This document shows, piece after piece, positions 10,601 through 24,224 of a stretch of DNA of 64,000 nt. How positions within the stretch are numbered: position 1 is the stretch's first letter; every line of letters begins with the position of its first letter. Both the position numbers and the translations under genes were made by a program. This DNA comes from Meghimatium bilineatum (taxonomy: Eukaryota; Mollusca; Gastropoda; Stylommatophora; Philomycidae). The stretch covers positions 50,240,282-50,304,281 of the forward strand of contig CM067317.1 of NCBI GenBank assembly GCA_034231615.1. Reading direction: 5' to 3'. The notes beneath the pieces are model-generated. The model made no database searches. It saw nothing but the letters and a program-made list of their open reading frames with translations, and was not told the DNA's origin.

Positions 10601-11504
10601 ATACGCATTTTAGATGCTAAATGCGCATGTCTGGAAACAGGCGGGGCTGTAGTAAAATTATATCATTGGGTCGAAACAGAGAACACCAAGTAACATGTTT
10701 TACAATTCACAAAATTTGAATCGATAATCTTCATTATATTTTTGTCTTGATAGTCGAAACGTAGATGTGAACTGTTAACTGTATATCTTCATGTTACCCA
10801 GTCTGTTTTGTGAAGTGTAAAATATTTCACATCGTCTGTAGTGCCTCTACGTATGGGAATAGGCTGATTATGTTCTAAGCTAGCTAAAAGTGACTGAGTG
10901 TGAATGGTGACGCCTAATAGTCGTCACACATTCTATTCAAATTTCCAATTAAAAAAAAAAATATACAGCAGCACCAAAACACTAAAACTGTAAAAATATA
11001 TTTATTCGAGGCACACAAAAAGTACATTAACATAAATGCAGACATTCATGGATATACATAAATACCAGAGGGTAAAAAGAAAAACTGCAATCTAAACTCT
11101 AAACACTTCTTAATTACTCATTTCATTCTCATTGTTATGTTATGTCAGATCTGGAGTATGCTACCATCGGATAACATTCCATTGAAAGTGTTATTGCAGA
11201 TTATACGAGTTTTGCAATCAGCAGGGGAATGGGAACGAATATATGAGGAGAAATAAACAATATTGTTTTTTTGCTTTTCACAAAAAGAAGCTCCATAGGC
11301 GTAGAGGATTGACTTCATTGTTTCCCATATGTACTCCGTTCCTCCCAACGAAACGGTAGTACCACTCACAGCACGTAAATCATAGATTCAAACGATAATC
11401 TTCAAAGATATCAGAAATAAATTCAATTTGTAAACAAGACGTCAAGAGCCGGAGACGCACTTGAGCAGAAGGCGAACAGATTAACAACTACCCTACTATT
11501 ATTG

Positions 11505-12955
11505 ATAGTGTGTGTGAAAACTACAAACATATGGATGGTGTGTGTGAAAACTACAAACACATGGATAGTGTGTGTGAAAACTACAAACACATGGATAGTG
11601 TGTGTGAAAACTACAAACACATGGATAGTGTGTGTGAAAACTACAAACACATGGATAGTGTGTGTGAAAACTACAAACACATGGATAGTGTGTGTGAAAA
11701 CTACAAACACATGGATAGTGTGTGTGAAAACTACAAACACATGGATAGTGTGTGTGAAAACTACAAACACATGGATAGTGTGTGTGAAAACTACAAACAC
11801 ATGGATAGTGTGTGTGAAAACTACAAACACATGGATAGTGTGTGTGAAAACTACAAACACATGGATAGTGTGTGTGAAAACTACAAACACATGGATAGTG
11901 TGTGTGAAAACTACAAACACATGGATAGTGTGTGTGAAAACTACAAACACATGGATAGTGTGTGTGAAAACTACAAACACATGGATAGTGTGTGTGAAAA
12001 CTACAAACACATGGATAGTGTGTGTGAAAACTACAAACACATGGATAGTGTGTGTGAAAACTACAAACACATGGATAGTGTGTGTGAAAACTACAAACAC
12101 ATGGATAGTGTGTGTGAAAACTACAAACACATGGATAGTGTGTGTGAAAACTACAAACATATGGATAGTGTGTGTGAAAACTACAAACACATGGATAGTG
12201 TGTGTGAAAACTACAAACACATGGATAGTGTGTGTGAAAACTACAAACACATGGATAGTGTGTGTGAAAACTACAAACATATGGATAGTGTGTGTGAAAA
12301 CTACAAACACATGGACTGTGTTTGAAAACTACAAACACATGGATAGTGTGTGTGAAAGCTACAAACACATGGACTGTGTGTGAAAGCTACAAACACGTGG
12401 ACTGTGTGTGAAAACTACAAATACATGGATAGTGTGTGTGTGAACAAAAACATGGGCAGTGTACATGTGAACACTATAAACACATGAACAGTGTGTATGT
12501 GTGTGAATACTACAAACCCATAGACAGTGTGTGTGTGTGAACACTACAAACACATGGACAATGTATGTGTATGATTACTACAAACACAAAGATAGTGTGT
12601 GTGAACAATACAAACACAAAAACAGTGTATGTGAACACTACAAAGACTGTGTGAACACTACAAACACAAAGACAGTGTATGTGAACACTACAAACACAAA
12701 GACAGTGTGTGTGAACACTACAAACACAAAGACAGTGTGTATGAACACTACAAACACATGGACACTGTGCATGTGAACACTACAAACACATGTACAATGT
12801 ATGTGTATAAACCCACAAACACAAAGACAGTGTTTGTGTGAAAACTGCATATACGTGGATAGTGTGTGTGAACACTACAAACACATGGACATCATATGTG
12901 GAAACTATAAACACGTGGACAGTGTGGTGTGAAAACTACAAAAACATGAAAAATT
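11505..12955. repeat. 30-bp minisatellite, homogeneous core then degenerate edge
   Basis: From about 11505 to 12315 the unit 'gaaaactacaaacac' plus 'atggatagtgtgtgt' repeats about 27 times with only C/T changes at 'acaca[ct]atgg'. From 12315 to 12955 the same motif continues with units of about 26-36 bp and many substitutions. The 30-bp length is a multiple of three and no unit contains a stop in most frames, so long open frames appear on both strands. They are artefacts of the period. Confidence 0.95.
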
Positions 12956-14379
12956 GGCTGTGTATGCGTTACCGCTTATGGTAAAAACACAGTGCTAGCT
13001 AACTCTGAAAATGTCCTTTTTTTCATTGGCATTCAATTTTCTTCTTCAAAAATCCATTTTTCACCTGATTTATGTTTAAATAAAAAAGAGCAATATTTGG
13101 AGAGACATTACAGTGCAGGCGCCCAAACAACTAATATGGTCTGGCTTTACTGTCATTTCTAGAACTGAAACGATTTAGTACTGCCCCGTTTATTATTCTC
13201 CCACTTAGAAATCACCCATCTATCTTTCTCTCTCTCTCTCTCTCTCGCTCGCCGTCCATCTGTTTTGAGAGGCTTTAGCTTAGAGATTTGCCAAATGGTT
13301 TCTTCTGCATTGATAGTTTCCTTATAATCGTCAGCGTATTATAGTATTATAAACTGAATAACTGTGGATTATACAGCACTGGTAGACATTGCACGTGCAT
13401 TTGTGAAGGTCATGGTTCTATATGGCCGAGTTGCAAAATCATTATCCTTTACGAGATTTTTCTTTTTCGAAATCCGGTTTTTCATACACGTGCATTTCTG
13501 GAGGTATATACGAATTAGTATTTGAACTACGGAGTTCTAATTCGACAGCATAGTGATATGTTGGGAAATCCTAATTCAGTGAAGTCAATCCTCTACGCAT
13601 ATTGAGCTATTTTTATTCGTGGTGGCTCATCAGCTTCTGTGCTTGTTCTGCCCTGGCTACCATTGAAAACGCATCGAAATCGTGGTTAGTTTTCACGGTT
13701 CAATTATGTACATAAGGATTCTTCAACCCCGAACGCTTGCAAATGATAAGTTCGTGCAGTCTCTGTTTTGTTGTTGTGATCTTTCGCATTTTTCGTGCTT
13801 CACGTGCAAAGCAGCAAATAAACTAATTGTGATTTATTAAAAATCAAAAACAGGTTACAATTTGGCACACACATTAATAGACTTTATGCGAGAAAAAGGC
13901 ATTATCTGATTTTTTATCGAAAAAAAAGTCTGTTACTGCTTTTTTTCATGCCTCGACAAACGTTACGAGAACGATGACAAGCTGCTGGTATGCTTTTCAG
14001 TGGAATGGCGACGAGCGAAAATTGCCATAAATTTCAATTGTGACCATTCCAATATAAAAGGGCTGCACCAACGATCCCTGGCGACAAGTACCGTCGATGA
14101 CTGGGACATCCTTGTGTAACAACACTAGCTTAATGTCTTCATATATATATATGCTAGCTAGGTAGCTTAGTTGATATTGATCTTGCTTGCTATAACCGGG
14201 TTACAGCAAGTTGATGTCATGAGACATACTTTTACCTTTTTTTAATATATATAGCACAAGAAGAATGGAATTGCACGACAGTCATAATTATGTAGTCAAC
14301 TGGTTAGTATCAATAGCTGGAAAGCGTGCAGTGGATGGACTGGTACCATGACAAAAGTGACAGTTCAGTACTTATCCAG

Positions 14380-14820
14380 TAGCACTCAAAACCGCAAGAC
14401 ACAATCCTCTATACAGACGGTTCTGTCAACAGACAAACGAATAAGTGTGGATGGGGTTTTATTGCCTACAAGAATGGGACAAAAGGTGCTTGAAAAGTCA
14501 TTTGCCTACTCTACTACAACATCGAGCATGAAAATGGAAATAGAAGTGTTTACTGCAGTACTAAGGTTAATGACTGAAATATCAACTGAAACGGTGATAG
14601 TCTCAGACTCCCAGAACATGCTTAGGAAGATAGAATGGTGCATTTTAAGAGAAAAATAGCTCACGGTACTGAACAACTCGGTTGTTCAAAGTATAACATG
14701 GGTTTACTGCCCTATCCATGTCAGGATCAGAGGCAACGAAAGAGCGGATTCATTGTCAGGCTATGATGTGGTTCATGGCACAATACTGAGAGATATAGGA
14801 CCGACCTAATAAGGTCACTC
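14380..14820 (+). pseudogene. LINE-derived RNase H domain remnant
   Basis: One frame reads ILYTDGSVNRQTNKCGWGF, the YTDGS start of an RNase HI fold with the first catalytic Asp. After a frameshift near 14490 another frame reads SSMKMEIEVFTAVLRLM, VIVSDSQNMLRKIEW, WVYCPIHVRIRGNERADSL. These carry the E, D and [HN]-ERAD motifs of LINE RNase H. A stop interrupts at 14657-14659. This fits a jockey-like LINE ORF2 C-terminus. It is broken and not functional. Confidence 0.75.
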
Positions 14821-15061
14821 GTTGATTTACTAGCATTAAAGTAGACGATGCTGGAGTTGAAAATGTGCACTTACAAGGAATTACAGAAATGGAGACGACA
14901 TAGGTGAGGGGAGAAAGTGTGTCTTCTCTGGAAAGTTACGAAGATCACATAATCAACATCTTGACTGGGACTTTGAGTCTGCATACTGTTGGATGGCTGT
15001 TGGAACGGAGAGCAGAACACACTTGGGAATGTCATGTCCGCCATGATGGTTTCTAATCAAG

Positions 15062-15510
15062 GTTAATGGTGGTGTCTAAAAATGTCAGTGGTCAGGTGGT
15101 GGTGTCTAATCATTTCAGTGGTCAGGTGGTGGTGTCTAATCATTTCAGTGGTCAGGTGATGGTGTCAACATTTCAGTGGTCAGATGGTGGTGTCTAAACA
15201 TTTCAGTGGTCAGGTGGTGGTGTCTAAACATTTCGGTGGTCAGGTGGTGGTGTCTAAACATTTCAGTGGTCAGATGGTGGTGTCCAAACATTTCAGTGGT
15301 CAGATGGTCGTGTCCAAACATGGGAAACTTTACGTGGTTAGGTGGTGGTGTCCAAATATGGGTATCTTGACGTGGTGTTGTCTAAACATGGATACCTTCA
15401 CGTGACCAGGTGGTGGTATCTAAACATAGGTACCTTGACGTGATCAAGTGGTGATGTCTAAACATGGGTAGCTTGACGTGGTCAGGTAATGGATACACAG
15501 ATGGCTTGGT
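15062..15510. repeat. Minisatellite, about 28-30-bp units, degenerating rightwards
   Basis: 'ggtggtgtctaaacatttca' followed by 'gtggtca' repeats with unit lengths varying around 29 bp between about 15062 and 15330. It continues as 'gtccaaacatggg...cttgacgtg' units to about 15510. Confidence 0.85.
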
Positions 15511-16009
15511 GAGGTGCTGAGTATAACGCTTACGTTGTCCAGTAACTTCAGCGCTCGCGCAGTCAATCAGGGGTATAGCCAAGGCGTCAAATGGCTTATA
15601 ACATAATATATGACATAGTCAATTGGCATTCGTAGAATTATGAAAACGAGAGAGAATTTGTGTGACATATAGGAACTCTTAGAAAAAGACCGTGCGACAC
15701 ATAGAAATATCGAAAAAAAGGAATTCCTGTGACAATTAGTTTGTGAATATGAAAGAACTCTTCTTCCAGTGTCAATTTTCCTTTAATATTTATGATTTTT
15801 AAATGTCCTTTTTAGTCTAAAGCTCTTGTGTTTTTTTTTCTTAAATGCCCCTGTTTTATAATGCCAGTTTTCCTCTGATATTCATGTCGTATTATTATTT
15901 TCATTGGATATTTCACATCGGTTCATTCAATGTCTCTCTTTCTTCCAACGTTCCCTTCCCTAACAGTTCAATTTCTTAAAGTCCCTATTTCCTTCAGTGT
16001 TTTTGCATC

Positions 16010-16265
16010 TCAAATGTCCATACTCCTTCAAGGTTACTCTTCTATCAATGCTTGTGCTTCTTAAATGTCCCTATTCCTATAACGTTTCTCTTTCATCAAT
16101 ATTTCTTGCTCCTTCTTAAATGTCCCTATTCCTATAACGTTTCTCTCCCATCAATATTTCTTGCTCCTTCTTAAATGTCCCTATTCCTCCAACGTTTTTC
16201 TTCCGTCAATGTTTCGGTTTCTTCTTAAATGTCCCTATTCCTCTAACGTTCCTTTTTCTTTAACC
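16010..16265. repeat. Degenerate tandem repeat, units of about 55-60 bp
   Basis: 'cttcttaaatgtccctattc' followed by 'ct.taacgtttctct' and 'atcaat.tttct' recurs about five times with substitutions. An older edge reaches back to about 15940. Confidence 0.65.
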
Positions 16266-16968
16266 TTAATGTTCTTCAAAATCATATTACTTGGCTGCCC
16301 TTATTCCATTACCACATAACCGTTTCTAGAATCTGGCAAATGTAATCCCTCGCTATCAATTTCCATTTAAAGGCGACCTTCCCAACATCTGTATAACCCA
16401 TGGTAGGGATCGTCTACCACTAAATCTCTCTCTCTCTCTCTCTCATCCCCTAGGTTTCTGAATACCAACACTTTATTCAGTCTTACTAACAGGTTGTTGT
16501 TTGTGTGTGCACGTGTGTGTGTGGGGGGGTGAACCTTTACCTGTGTTGTCCATTTAAATCACTGTTTGGATATTTATTCTTCTTCCTCGTTCTTCAGTAA
16601 GTTATCACGTTACAGCACCAATTTCGTAATTTATATCTGTGGTCCCCAGATATTATATAAGGACTGCCGTTGAGAACCACTGCAATGCTTTGGGTCGTAT
16701 TCTACAGCTTGGTTGCGATATCTGCGACATTTCACATGATATTATCCTATTCCTGTATATATCCATGTTCATATCTACCATATATATTTATCATATCTAT
16801 CCATCAAGATATCTCTCCATCAATCTATGTCTAATACGTCTATTTATACATCCACCCATCTGTTTATCTAGCATATATATCTAATCTATCTGTATGTATT
16901 TCTATTCATCCATTTTCCCAATCTATCTGTCTATCTATCTATCTGCCTGTATATCTATCTATCTGCCT

Positions 16969-17530
<562 letters not shown>

Positions 17531-18124
17531 CCAAACAAGATGGAACCTATCTATTTATCCACCCATCTACCGTTCACTTTCTGCTTCAGCTAACCCAAAG
17601 AAGCAAAGTACCGCATCTCACTTCTACTTGGCACAGCAACCACATCAATATAAATGAAGGTATAGATTACGCATAAGCTCCGCCGTTCACTGTTACAGAT
17701 GGCCTGACAGAGATATTCATGAAACGGGACAGAATTTTTATCTTTTAGCTATGCTGCTGTATTACAATCTCGTGGAATGTGCATAGTTGTTCGTAAGAGA
17801 ACAACGGTTCCCATTCTGTGATCATCGACCCCTCCCGTGTCCTCTCAGAATTTCAGGAATTTAACTATAAATAAGCTTCGGTTGAGACTTATCATGGCTC
17901 CAGTATTTTACATTTGGTATTTTTGCTATTTATTAGTTATATTAGTAATGAGTGAAAACCATACATTATCATTGGTGTTATCCTTATTTTTGTTACTGCG
18001 TCTCTGTGCTACTGTGTCGGATATCCTCTGGCAGCTTGTTTATTATTTATACTCGTTTTTTTAGCTGCCACCTAACATTATTTTCATTGTCCACTTGTTA
18101 TTCATTTTCTCTTAGTAAAGAGAT

Positions 18125-18132
18125 TTATTATT

Positions 18133-18178
<46 letters not shown>
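18125..18178. repeat. (ATT)n trinucleotide tract
   Basis: Perfect tat/att repeats of about 50 bp flanked by AT-rich sequence. Confidence 0.95.
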
Positions 18179-18180
<2 letters not shown>

Positions 18181-18419
18181 TCCACTTCATTTCTCTTCAA
18201 ATACAATGAAATGCGGCGGTGAGAACATTCCTTTGTATTGATCGTATTGTTTATGTTTATTCATAGTTTGCGGTTGTTTCTAAATTAAAGTCACTATGAA
18301 CAGAAACGTGTAAAATGCCCTTTTTCCTTTTCATTGACAGTATTTTATATTTAGTATTTTTGTTATTTATTAGTTATATTAGTAATCAGTGACAATAATA
18401 CATAATCACTAACGTTTCA

Positions 18420-18545
18420 GGATGACTCTTTGGCTAAATTTGGCTACAATACATTTGAGCTGAGCTTTGAGCATGGCTCATTGGCTAAATTTGACTACAA
18501 TACATTTGGGCTGAGCTTTGGGCATGGCACTTTGGTTGAACTTCA
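18420..18545. repeat. Two-copy tandem repeat, about 60 bp
   Basis: 'ttggctaaatttggctacaa' through 'ctgagctttgagcatggc' is repeated once immediately downstream with a few substitutions. Confidence 0.8.
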
Positions 18546-18789
18546 ACATTTGCAAAATAGCGAAACATTTTCTGCAATGGAACATTATCAATGCATGCGA
18601 CATTTAGTGTCCAGAGTGTTATATCTAAACAATTATTTTCTGTAGATATGAGAAAATAGCTCACAGTGAACTGGTGGATAATGATGTAACCAAGCCTGAA
18701 GATAAGGGGAGGAGGAATTCCCCGTTACTGCGATCTCTTTGGTCCTGGATGTGGTTTTTATTTTAAAAATTGTGCAAGTGCTATGAGCA

Positions 18790-19065
18790 GCTAAGCTAGA
18801 GATCATCAGATGCTTGAGTAAAGAGACACATTATAACAAGAATTAGAGGCAGAAAGTCCAGATTTATATGGCATGTGATGAGAAGAGTAAAACTTTAGCA
18901 TTTAGTAACCAACGGAAAGATCAGCGGAATACGAGATAGAGGAAGACAGAGTGAGAGGTTGATGAATGGGTTGTCACTTTGTCATGGAAGTGGGGTTGGG
19001 GGATATCACCAACAAAACATATCAGCAACACGGGAGATAGAGAGCTGTGGAGAAACTTAATTGCT
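18790..19065 (+). pseudogene. LINE ORF C-terminal fragment (GKISG type)
   Basis: Across frameshifts the translation gives RKSRFIWHVMRRVK, then HLVTNGKISGIRDRGRQSE and a terminal 'TREIES'. The order [FW]-x-H-V-M-R, VTxGKI-x-G-x-R-x-RGR is a common LINE ORF2 tail and is the closest relative in the window of the LINE hosting the 24-bp array at 29067-30347. It runs into a type D repeat at 19070. Confidence 0.65.
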
Positions 19066-19069
19066 TACC

Positions 19070-19300
19070 AAGCCCGTAAATAAGAGATTGGGAGGGGGAG
19101 AGAGAATCAACAACCCATCGCCTCATAGAAAATGAGAACATGACATTTAGTACTAAGGACTTCGCCAAAAGGTGAGTAAAACCCCTCTCTTAACCACTTT
19201 ACACAAAAAATGACATCAAAATCCACAAAATGAGCGAAATGAATACCACGAAAACAGACGACCAGATTTTATTTAGGTTTTAAAAAAAAAACCTATTTAC
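19070..19300. repeat. Dispersed repeat D copy
   Basis: 'agcccgtaaataagagattg', 'gaaaatgagaa', 'catttagtactaaggac', 'aaaggtgagtaaaacccc' and 'aataccacgaaaa' follow the order seen at 880-1200 and 59500-59610. Confidence 0.55.
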
Positions 19301-19884
19301 GGAAAACGTATATACGGCACTGTCGCCTACGCAACTCAGCATGTCACTTGATTGATTCACTTATATATTGATTGACACTTCATTCATAAACATTTTATCT
19401 ATTGTATTTTTGGGAAGACCCCGGCAGCGAAATATCCAAATGAGTCTGAGATAACGAAGTGATTCTGAATCGCTGGACAATTTTGCAAAAAAAAATGTGT
19501 GCACAGCTCACTTCAACATCGTTATAAGAGGAGCTAGCACCGCATACCGAAACGTTGACAGGAGATATGTTTGTGCGCAGATGAATGTGCTCCAGAGTCT
19601 GATTGAAAGATAAGGTCAGATATATCAGACACTATATTATTATCACAATGATAAAGACCTTATATTAATAGATGTCTTTGGCCAAAGGGCAGTCACTACA
19701 TCGATACACGACATAGGCTTAAGGGTAGAATCAATATACATCACTGGTGGAAGATCAGTCAATGTATGTTATTAGCCCAATGGTATTGGCATTAAATTAC
19801 TGACAACTTTGTGTATGTTATTTAGTGAAACTCTGCCACTTAAACAGTCACTATTTAATTGACTACGTGACAGATCTTCTTCTT

Positions 19885-20150
19885 CTGAGTTCGTTCTCAA
19901 ACTCCTGCAAATTAGCAGGATGTAGTTGGGCGAATGCAATATTTTGTGTCACGGTTTACGACTTTGCTGAGATGTCTGCGCCTTTCGACCTGATACACCC
20001 TACTCAACATGACTTTTGGGTCACCATATGTGGTATGAAATAGTCAACTCCATTCAATAACGTCCTTAGTCACTTCTTACGACATACTTGAAAGATAAAC
20101 AGTGTTGATATTCTTTGCTCTCCTTTTGGGCATTTCATCACATGGGCGAA
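19885..20150 (-). mobile_element. SINE B1 copy
   Basis: The landmarks 'gttctcaaactcctgcaaat', 'agcaggatgtag', 'gctgagatgtctgcgcc', 'ctgatacaccctactcaac' and 'ttacgacatacttgaaagat' occur in the family order. Confidence 0.75.
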
Positions 20151-20367
20151 AGATCTTCAAATATCAATGCTTCTCAAGGGCTGGGCCGCAGCAACATATC
20201 TACCGTACCGCAAGAGGTTCTCCGTGGATTGTAAAGGTATTTATAAGTATATATATTTGTTTAGAACCGTCCCTGGTCATATAAACAATTTTTCGTACCG
20301 GGTGTCGTTCTCGAAAAGTTTTAAAAGCATTGCTACATGTTAGTATGTCATTGACAAAAAACTATAA

Positions 20368-20386
20368 CATATATATATATATTATT

Positions 20387-20418
<32 letters not shown>

Positions 20419-21085
20419 CGAAAAGCAGAAAAACTATCTTCAGTAAAAACAGTGGCATGCAGTGACGTAGCGTGAATGTTTAGAGTCTGGACGCTGACAG
20501 ACCTTTTTTTAGCAGGTAGGTAACTCACCCCCATTTTCCCCCACTAGAAATACGTATTTACGGCCATATAAACAACAGTCATGTTGTCCTGATGACGTCA
20601 CATTTAACAGAATTTCCAGTTCTGAGAACTAATCATCCAAAATTATTTCTAAGCGTATGATTGGTCTTTAGCCAACGCCTGAAAGAACGAGTGAATCGTT
20701 ATTAAAAGAACAAATTTCAGATCCTCAGCAGCATATGAACGTTGCTGGTGTGATCGAAATCTTAGGCTGAATCGTTTTTGCGTCAAGGACAGACAACATT
20801 CAAAACAAGAATGCAACTGCGACTATCTTTCTGCAATAATTTATAGAAAATAACTAAATATGTGTGCGCTATTTCTTCGGCGATCATCTGTGTGTTATCC
20901 GAGTTGCTCAATCATGGGAGGGAACTCCGAGCATGTTTGGCGTCAAATGACGCTACGCCACTGCTGTCATGTATATACATACACAAACACACACACACAT
21001 ATATATAATATTAAATATATATATAACATATATATATATATAACTATATTATAAATAAGAGTATGTGTATATATATATATATGGT
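20368..21085. repeat. (AT)n tracts flanking unique AT-rich sequence
   Basis: (AT)n runs lie at about 20368-20415 and, with (CA)n, at 20985-21085. Between them, about 20420-20980, no gene, SINE or LINE is recognisable. Confidence 0.7.
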
Positions 21086-22630
21086 GCTATTTTGCAATGT
21101 ATATGATAAGGCCAAGAGTAGAACCACTATGTATTATTGGTAGAATTGTAGAGTATTGTTTAATTCAATCCCCAATAATTACGAGCGATGAAACTCTTGT
21201 TCACTATGTGAAATGTGGCATTTCTCCAGAGCTTTCTTTCATACACAGAAGGATTCAACTCTCAGTGTAAACATTGGAATTCTGTTATAGCAACTTGGCC
21301 CGGACACGCAATATATGTAGGTCATATGTAACAACAGAAATTCGCTATAAACAGCATAAACAATATAGAATAAATATGATTGAGAATTTTAATACGTTAT
21401 AATAGGGGGAAATTTGTTATAAACGGATGCGCTATAGAGAGATTCCACTGTATAATGCTTTCACACTCAGTGGTATATAATGTATCAAAGAAGAAGCCAC
21501 ATACTCAGAGCGTGTCTGTATGTTATGTAGAAGGCATATTCCACCATTTTGTATACAGACATACAATCACATGAATGCCTGGAACCATTTGGTGGTATTA
21601 ACGTTGGCCTCTTTTGACAACACAGCCCATATGTATGGCTTAAATACGGTCAAACAGCATGGAGTAAATATATGCCATGGCCAACAATGTAGACAACAAG
21701 AATACAGTTAACATTACCAAAACAAATATACAACGAGATGAGATGCAGTGATGGATTGAGTCTAAGCAATCATCACATCTAGCGGTCACAACACGCACGG
21801 GCTTGCGTGTCCAGAATAACGTATACATAAATATGGCGCTCACAGATACATTCTTACTGCACTAGACCCAAAAAAATGTCTTTTTACCGCAGAGACCTGG
21901 CGCCATGAATAGCGGGACTCAAATTTCAAGTTTAAATTGACGTTAAGCGAGATTGGTGTAATTTGTCAGACGTAAAATAAAAACAAATTTCATTATAATA
22001 AAAAATAAATCTCATTAGAATAAAAATAATTATAATTATAATAAAAATTAATATCATTATAATTAACAAATATTATATAATCAAATAAAACCTGTTTAAG
22101 AATAAATGTCGTCTCCACAACAAAAAAATAGACCACAATTGACCTAAAAATTATATTTTGTTTAACCTGATGGTAGACTATGTTCATTATCCGTGTGACA
22201 ACCGAGGCCCGGACTTATAGTGCATAGTGCAAAGAATAGGGCCACTAATTATTTCCCAGGCATGTCATAGAAGATGAGTAAAGAAAGCTGAGAAATATGC
22301 TGACAATTTCTCACCTGTAAAAAAAATTATAATTGTCACATCCTGTGTCGATTTCTTATTTTTATATTCTATCAAATAATCAAATAATGCAGGCCAGCTG
22401 ACATTTCACCTTTTGTGGCAGACTTGCTCGGTGACGGGAAATGCTAGATGTCATCACTGTACATGTGCCAACAAATCTGACAGAATTATATGATATCACT
22501 GTCCCAAAAATGTGTGCTTTGCTAATAGCAGGACGTGGTAAATCCTAGGATACTGGCGCACTGGAATACCTCCCTTTACGAATTGAACATCCATAACTCC
22601 CGACACGTTACACATTTATACCTGTAAGAT

Positions 22631-23370
22631 CATGTATGAGTTCGGGTGTCTACTTGCATTCACAACTTTAAGACCATGTACGAGTTCGGGTGTTTACTTG
22701 CATTCACAACTTTAAGATCATGTATGAGTTCGGGTGTCTACTTGCATTCACAACTTTAAGATCATGTATGAGTTCGGGTGTCTACTTGCATTCACAACTT
22801 TAAGATCATGTATGAGTTCGGGTGTCTACTTGCATTCACAACTTTAAGATCATGTATGAGTTCGGGTGTCTACTTGCATTCACAACTTTAAGATCATGTA
22901 TGAGTTCGGGTGTCTACTTGCATTCACAACTTTAAGATCATGTATGAGTTCGGGTGTCTACTTGCATTCACAACTTTAAGACAATGTATGAGTTTGGGTG
23001 TCTACTTGCATTCACAACTTTAAGATCATGTATGAGTTCGGGTGTCTACTTGCATTCACAACTTTAAGATCATGTATGAGTTCGGGTGTCTACTTGCATT
23101 CACAACTTTAAGATCATGTATGAGTTCGGGTGTCTACTTGCATTCACAACTTTAAGATCATGTATGAGTTCGGGTGTCTACTTGCATTCACAACTTTAAG
23201 ACAATGTATGAGTTCGGGTGTCTACTTGCATTCACAACTTTAAGACAATGTATGAGTTCGGGTGTCTACTTGCATTCACAACTTTAAGATCATGTATGAG
23301 TTCGGGTGTCTACTTGCATTCACAACTTTAAGACAATGTATGAGTTCGGGTGTCTACTTGCATTCACAAC
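22631..23370. repeat. 44-bp minisatellite, about 17 copies
   Basis: The 44-bp period is fixed by 'catgtatgagttcgggtgtc' at 22631 and 'catgta' at 22675. Units are nearly identical. The main variant is 'gatcatgt' versus 'gacaatgt', with the 'acaatg' type concentrated towards the right end, as expected of local unit duplication. The array ends sharply at 'cacaact|gaaaag'. Confidence 0.95.
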
Positions 23371-23689
23371 TGAAAAGAAACTGTTATTGTCAGAAAGGTT
23401 AAGGGCTGCCAAGTTCTACCTGCTGGCGGATAAAGGGATTATTTCACCATCATATTATGTCCATTTCTATATGTCCACCAACTTATATTTCCGGTTCCTC
23501 GGCATCGTTGACCTTCAACTGCACCTTCTAGAATGGGTTTCAGCAGAATAGTATGCATGTCATGCACGAATCATCTGATATGCCTTCTTGGTATTTCATA
23601 CAATATTTATATTCTCATTTCAATCAATGTATGCAAGTTATAAAAATGCGTTTCTCATCTTTTCTGACAACTGGCAAAAGCCGACAGAA

Positions 23690-23775
23690 GATCAATCAAT
23701 CAATCAATCAAGTGTCCTGCCGAATGGCGTAGGCGGTTATGTTTCCCCACGACTCTGTATCTTGTGTTCTCAATA
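23690..23775 (-). mobile_element. Short element with (ATTG)n tail
   Basis: Four ATTG units (seen as 'aatcaatcaatcaatcaa') precede 'gtgtcctgccgaatggcgta', shared with 7885-7970 at about 75% by eye. The orientation puts the repeat at the 3' end. Confidence 0.55.
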
Positions 23776-23884
23776 AGCTCAGTTGGTGAACTTCTACCAT
23801 GCCACAATACTAGTCGATCTAGCAACTTCTCTCTTTGTCGAGAAGATCGCGTCACATATAAAACACTCCTGTGTGGCGGTTATA

Positions 23885-24147
23885 AGACATTTGAGATTTC
23901 ATTAATGAGCATAGCAGAAAGTGGTCATGGATTCATTCCCCAGTTGAGATGGAAATGCTTTTCAGACAGCACCAACTCCCTGTTCGACACAGCCTTAATT
24001 CGGTACCGGATTAGTCCGAGAGGTAAAGACTGTGAGGGATAAGAAATGCCTACCGCCCTCATATAGAAGAGCCACTGAAATATGAGATCGCTAACATCAT
24101 ACACCCCTGCGGCATTAATAAATGATATGAGTTAACTTTCCTTTTAC
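23885..24147 (+). mobile_element. SINE C copy
   Basis: 'ggtcatggattcattcccca' (B-box region), 'gttgagatggaaatgctttt', 'cggattagtccgag' and 'gactgtgagggataag' match the TSD-bounded copy at 9819-10088. The A-box region is degraded. Confidence 0.75.
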
Positions 24148-24224
24148 TTATAGCAGAAGAACAAAGGTTCAGCCACAAGTGTAATACCTCAGCGCTGAAA
24201 TGTCTCCAAGTTTATTATCCAATA

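Noticed and set aside
11423-12383. Four overlapping open frames of 271-295 codons on both strands
   Set aside because: They are produced by a 30-bp tandem repeat without stops. The frames exist on both strands and the sequence explains them fully.
22631-23370. A CRISPR-like array of regular repeats (also 57464-58106 and 61392-61780)
   Set aside because: The units are head-to-tail with no unique spacers, in an intron-bearing animal gene. They are minisatellites.
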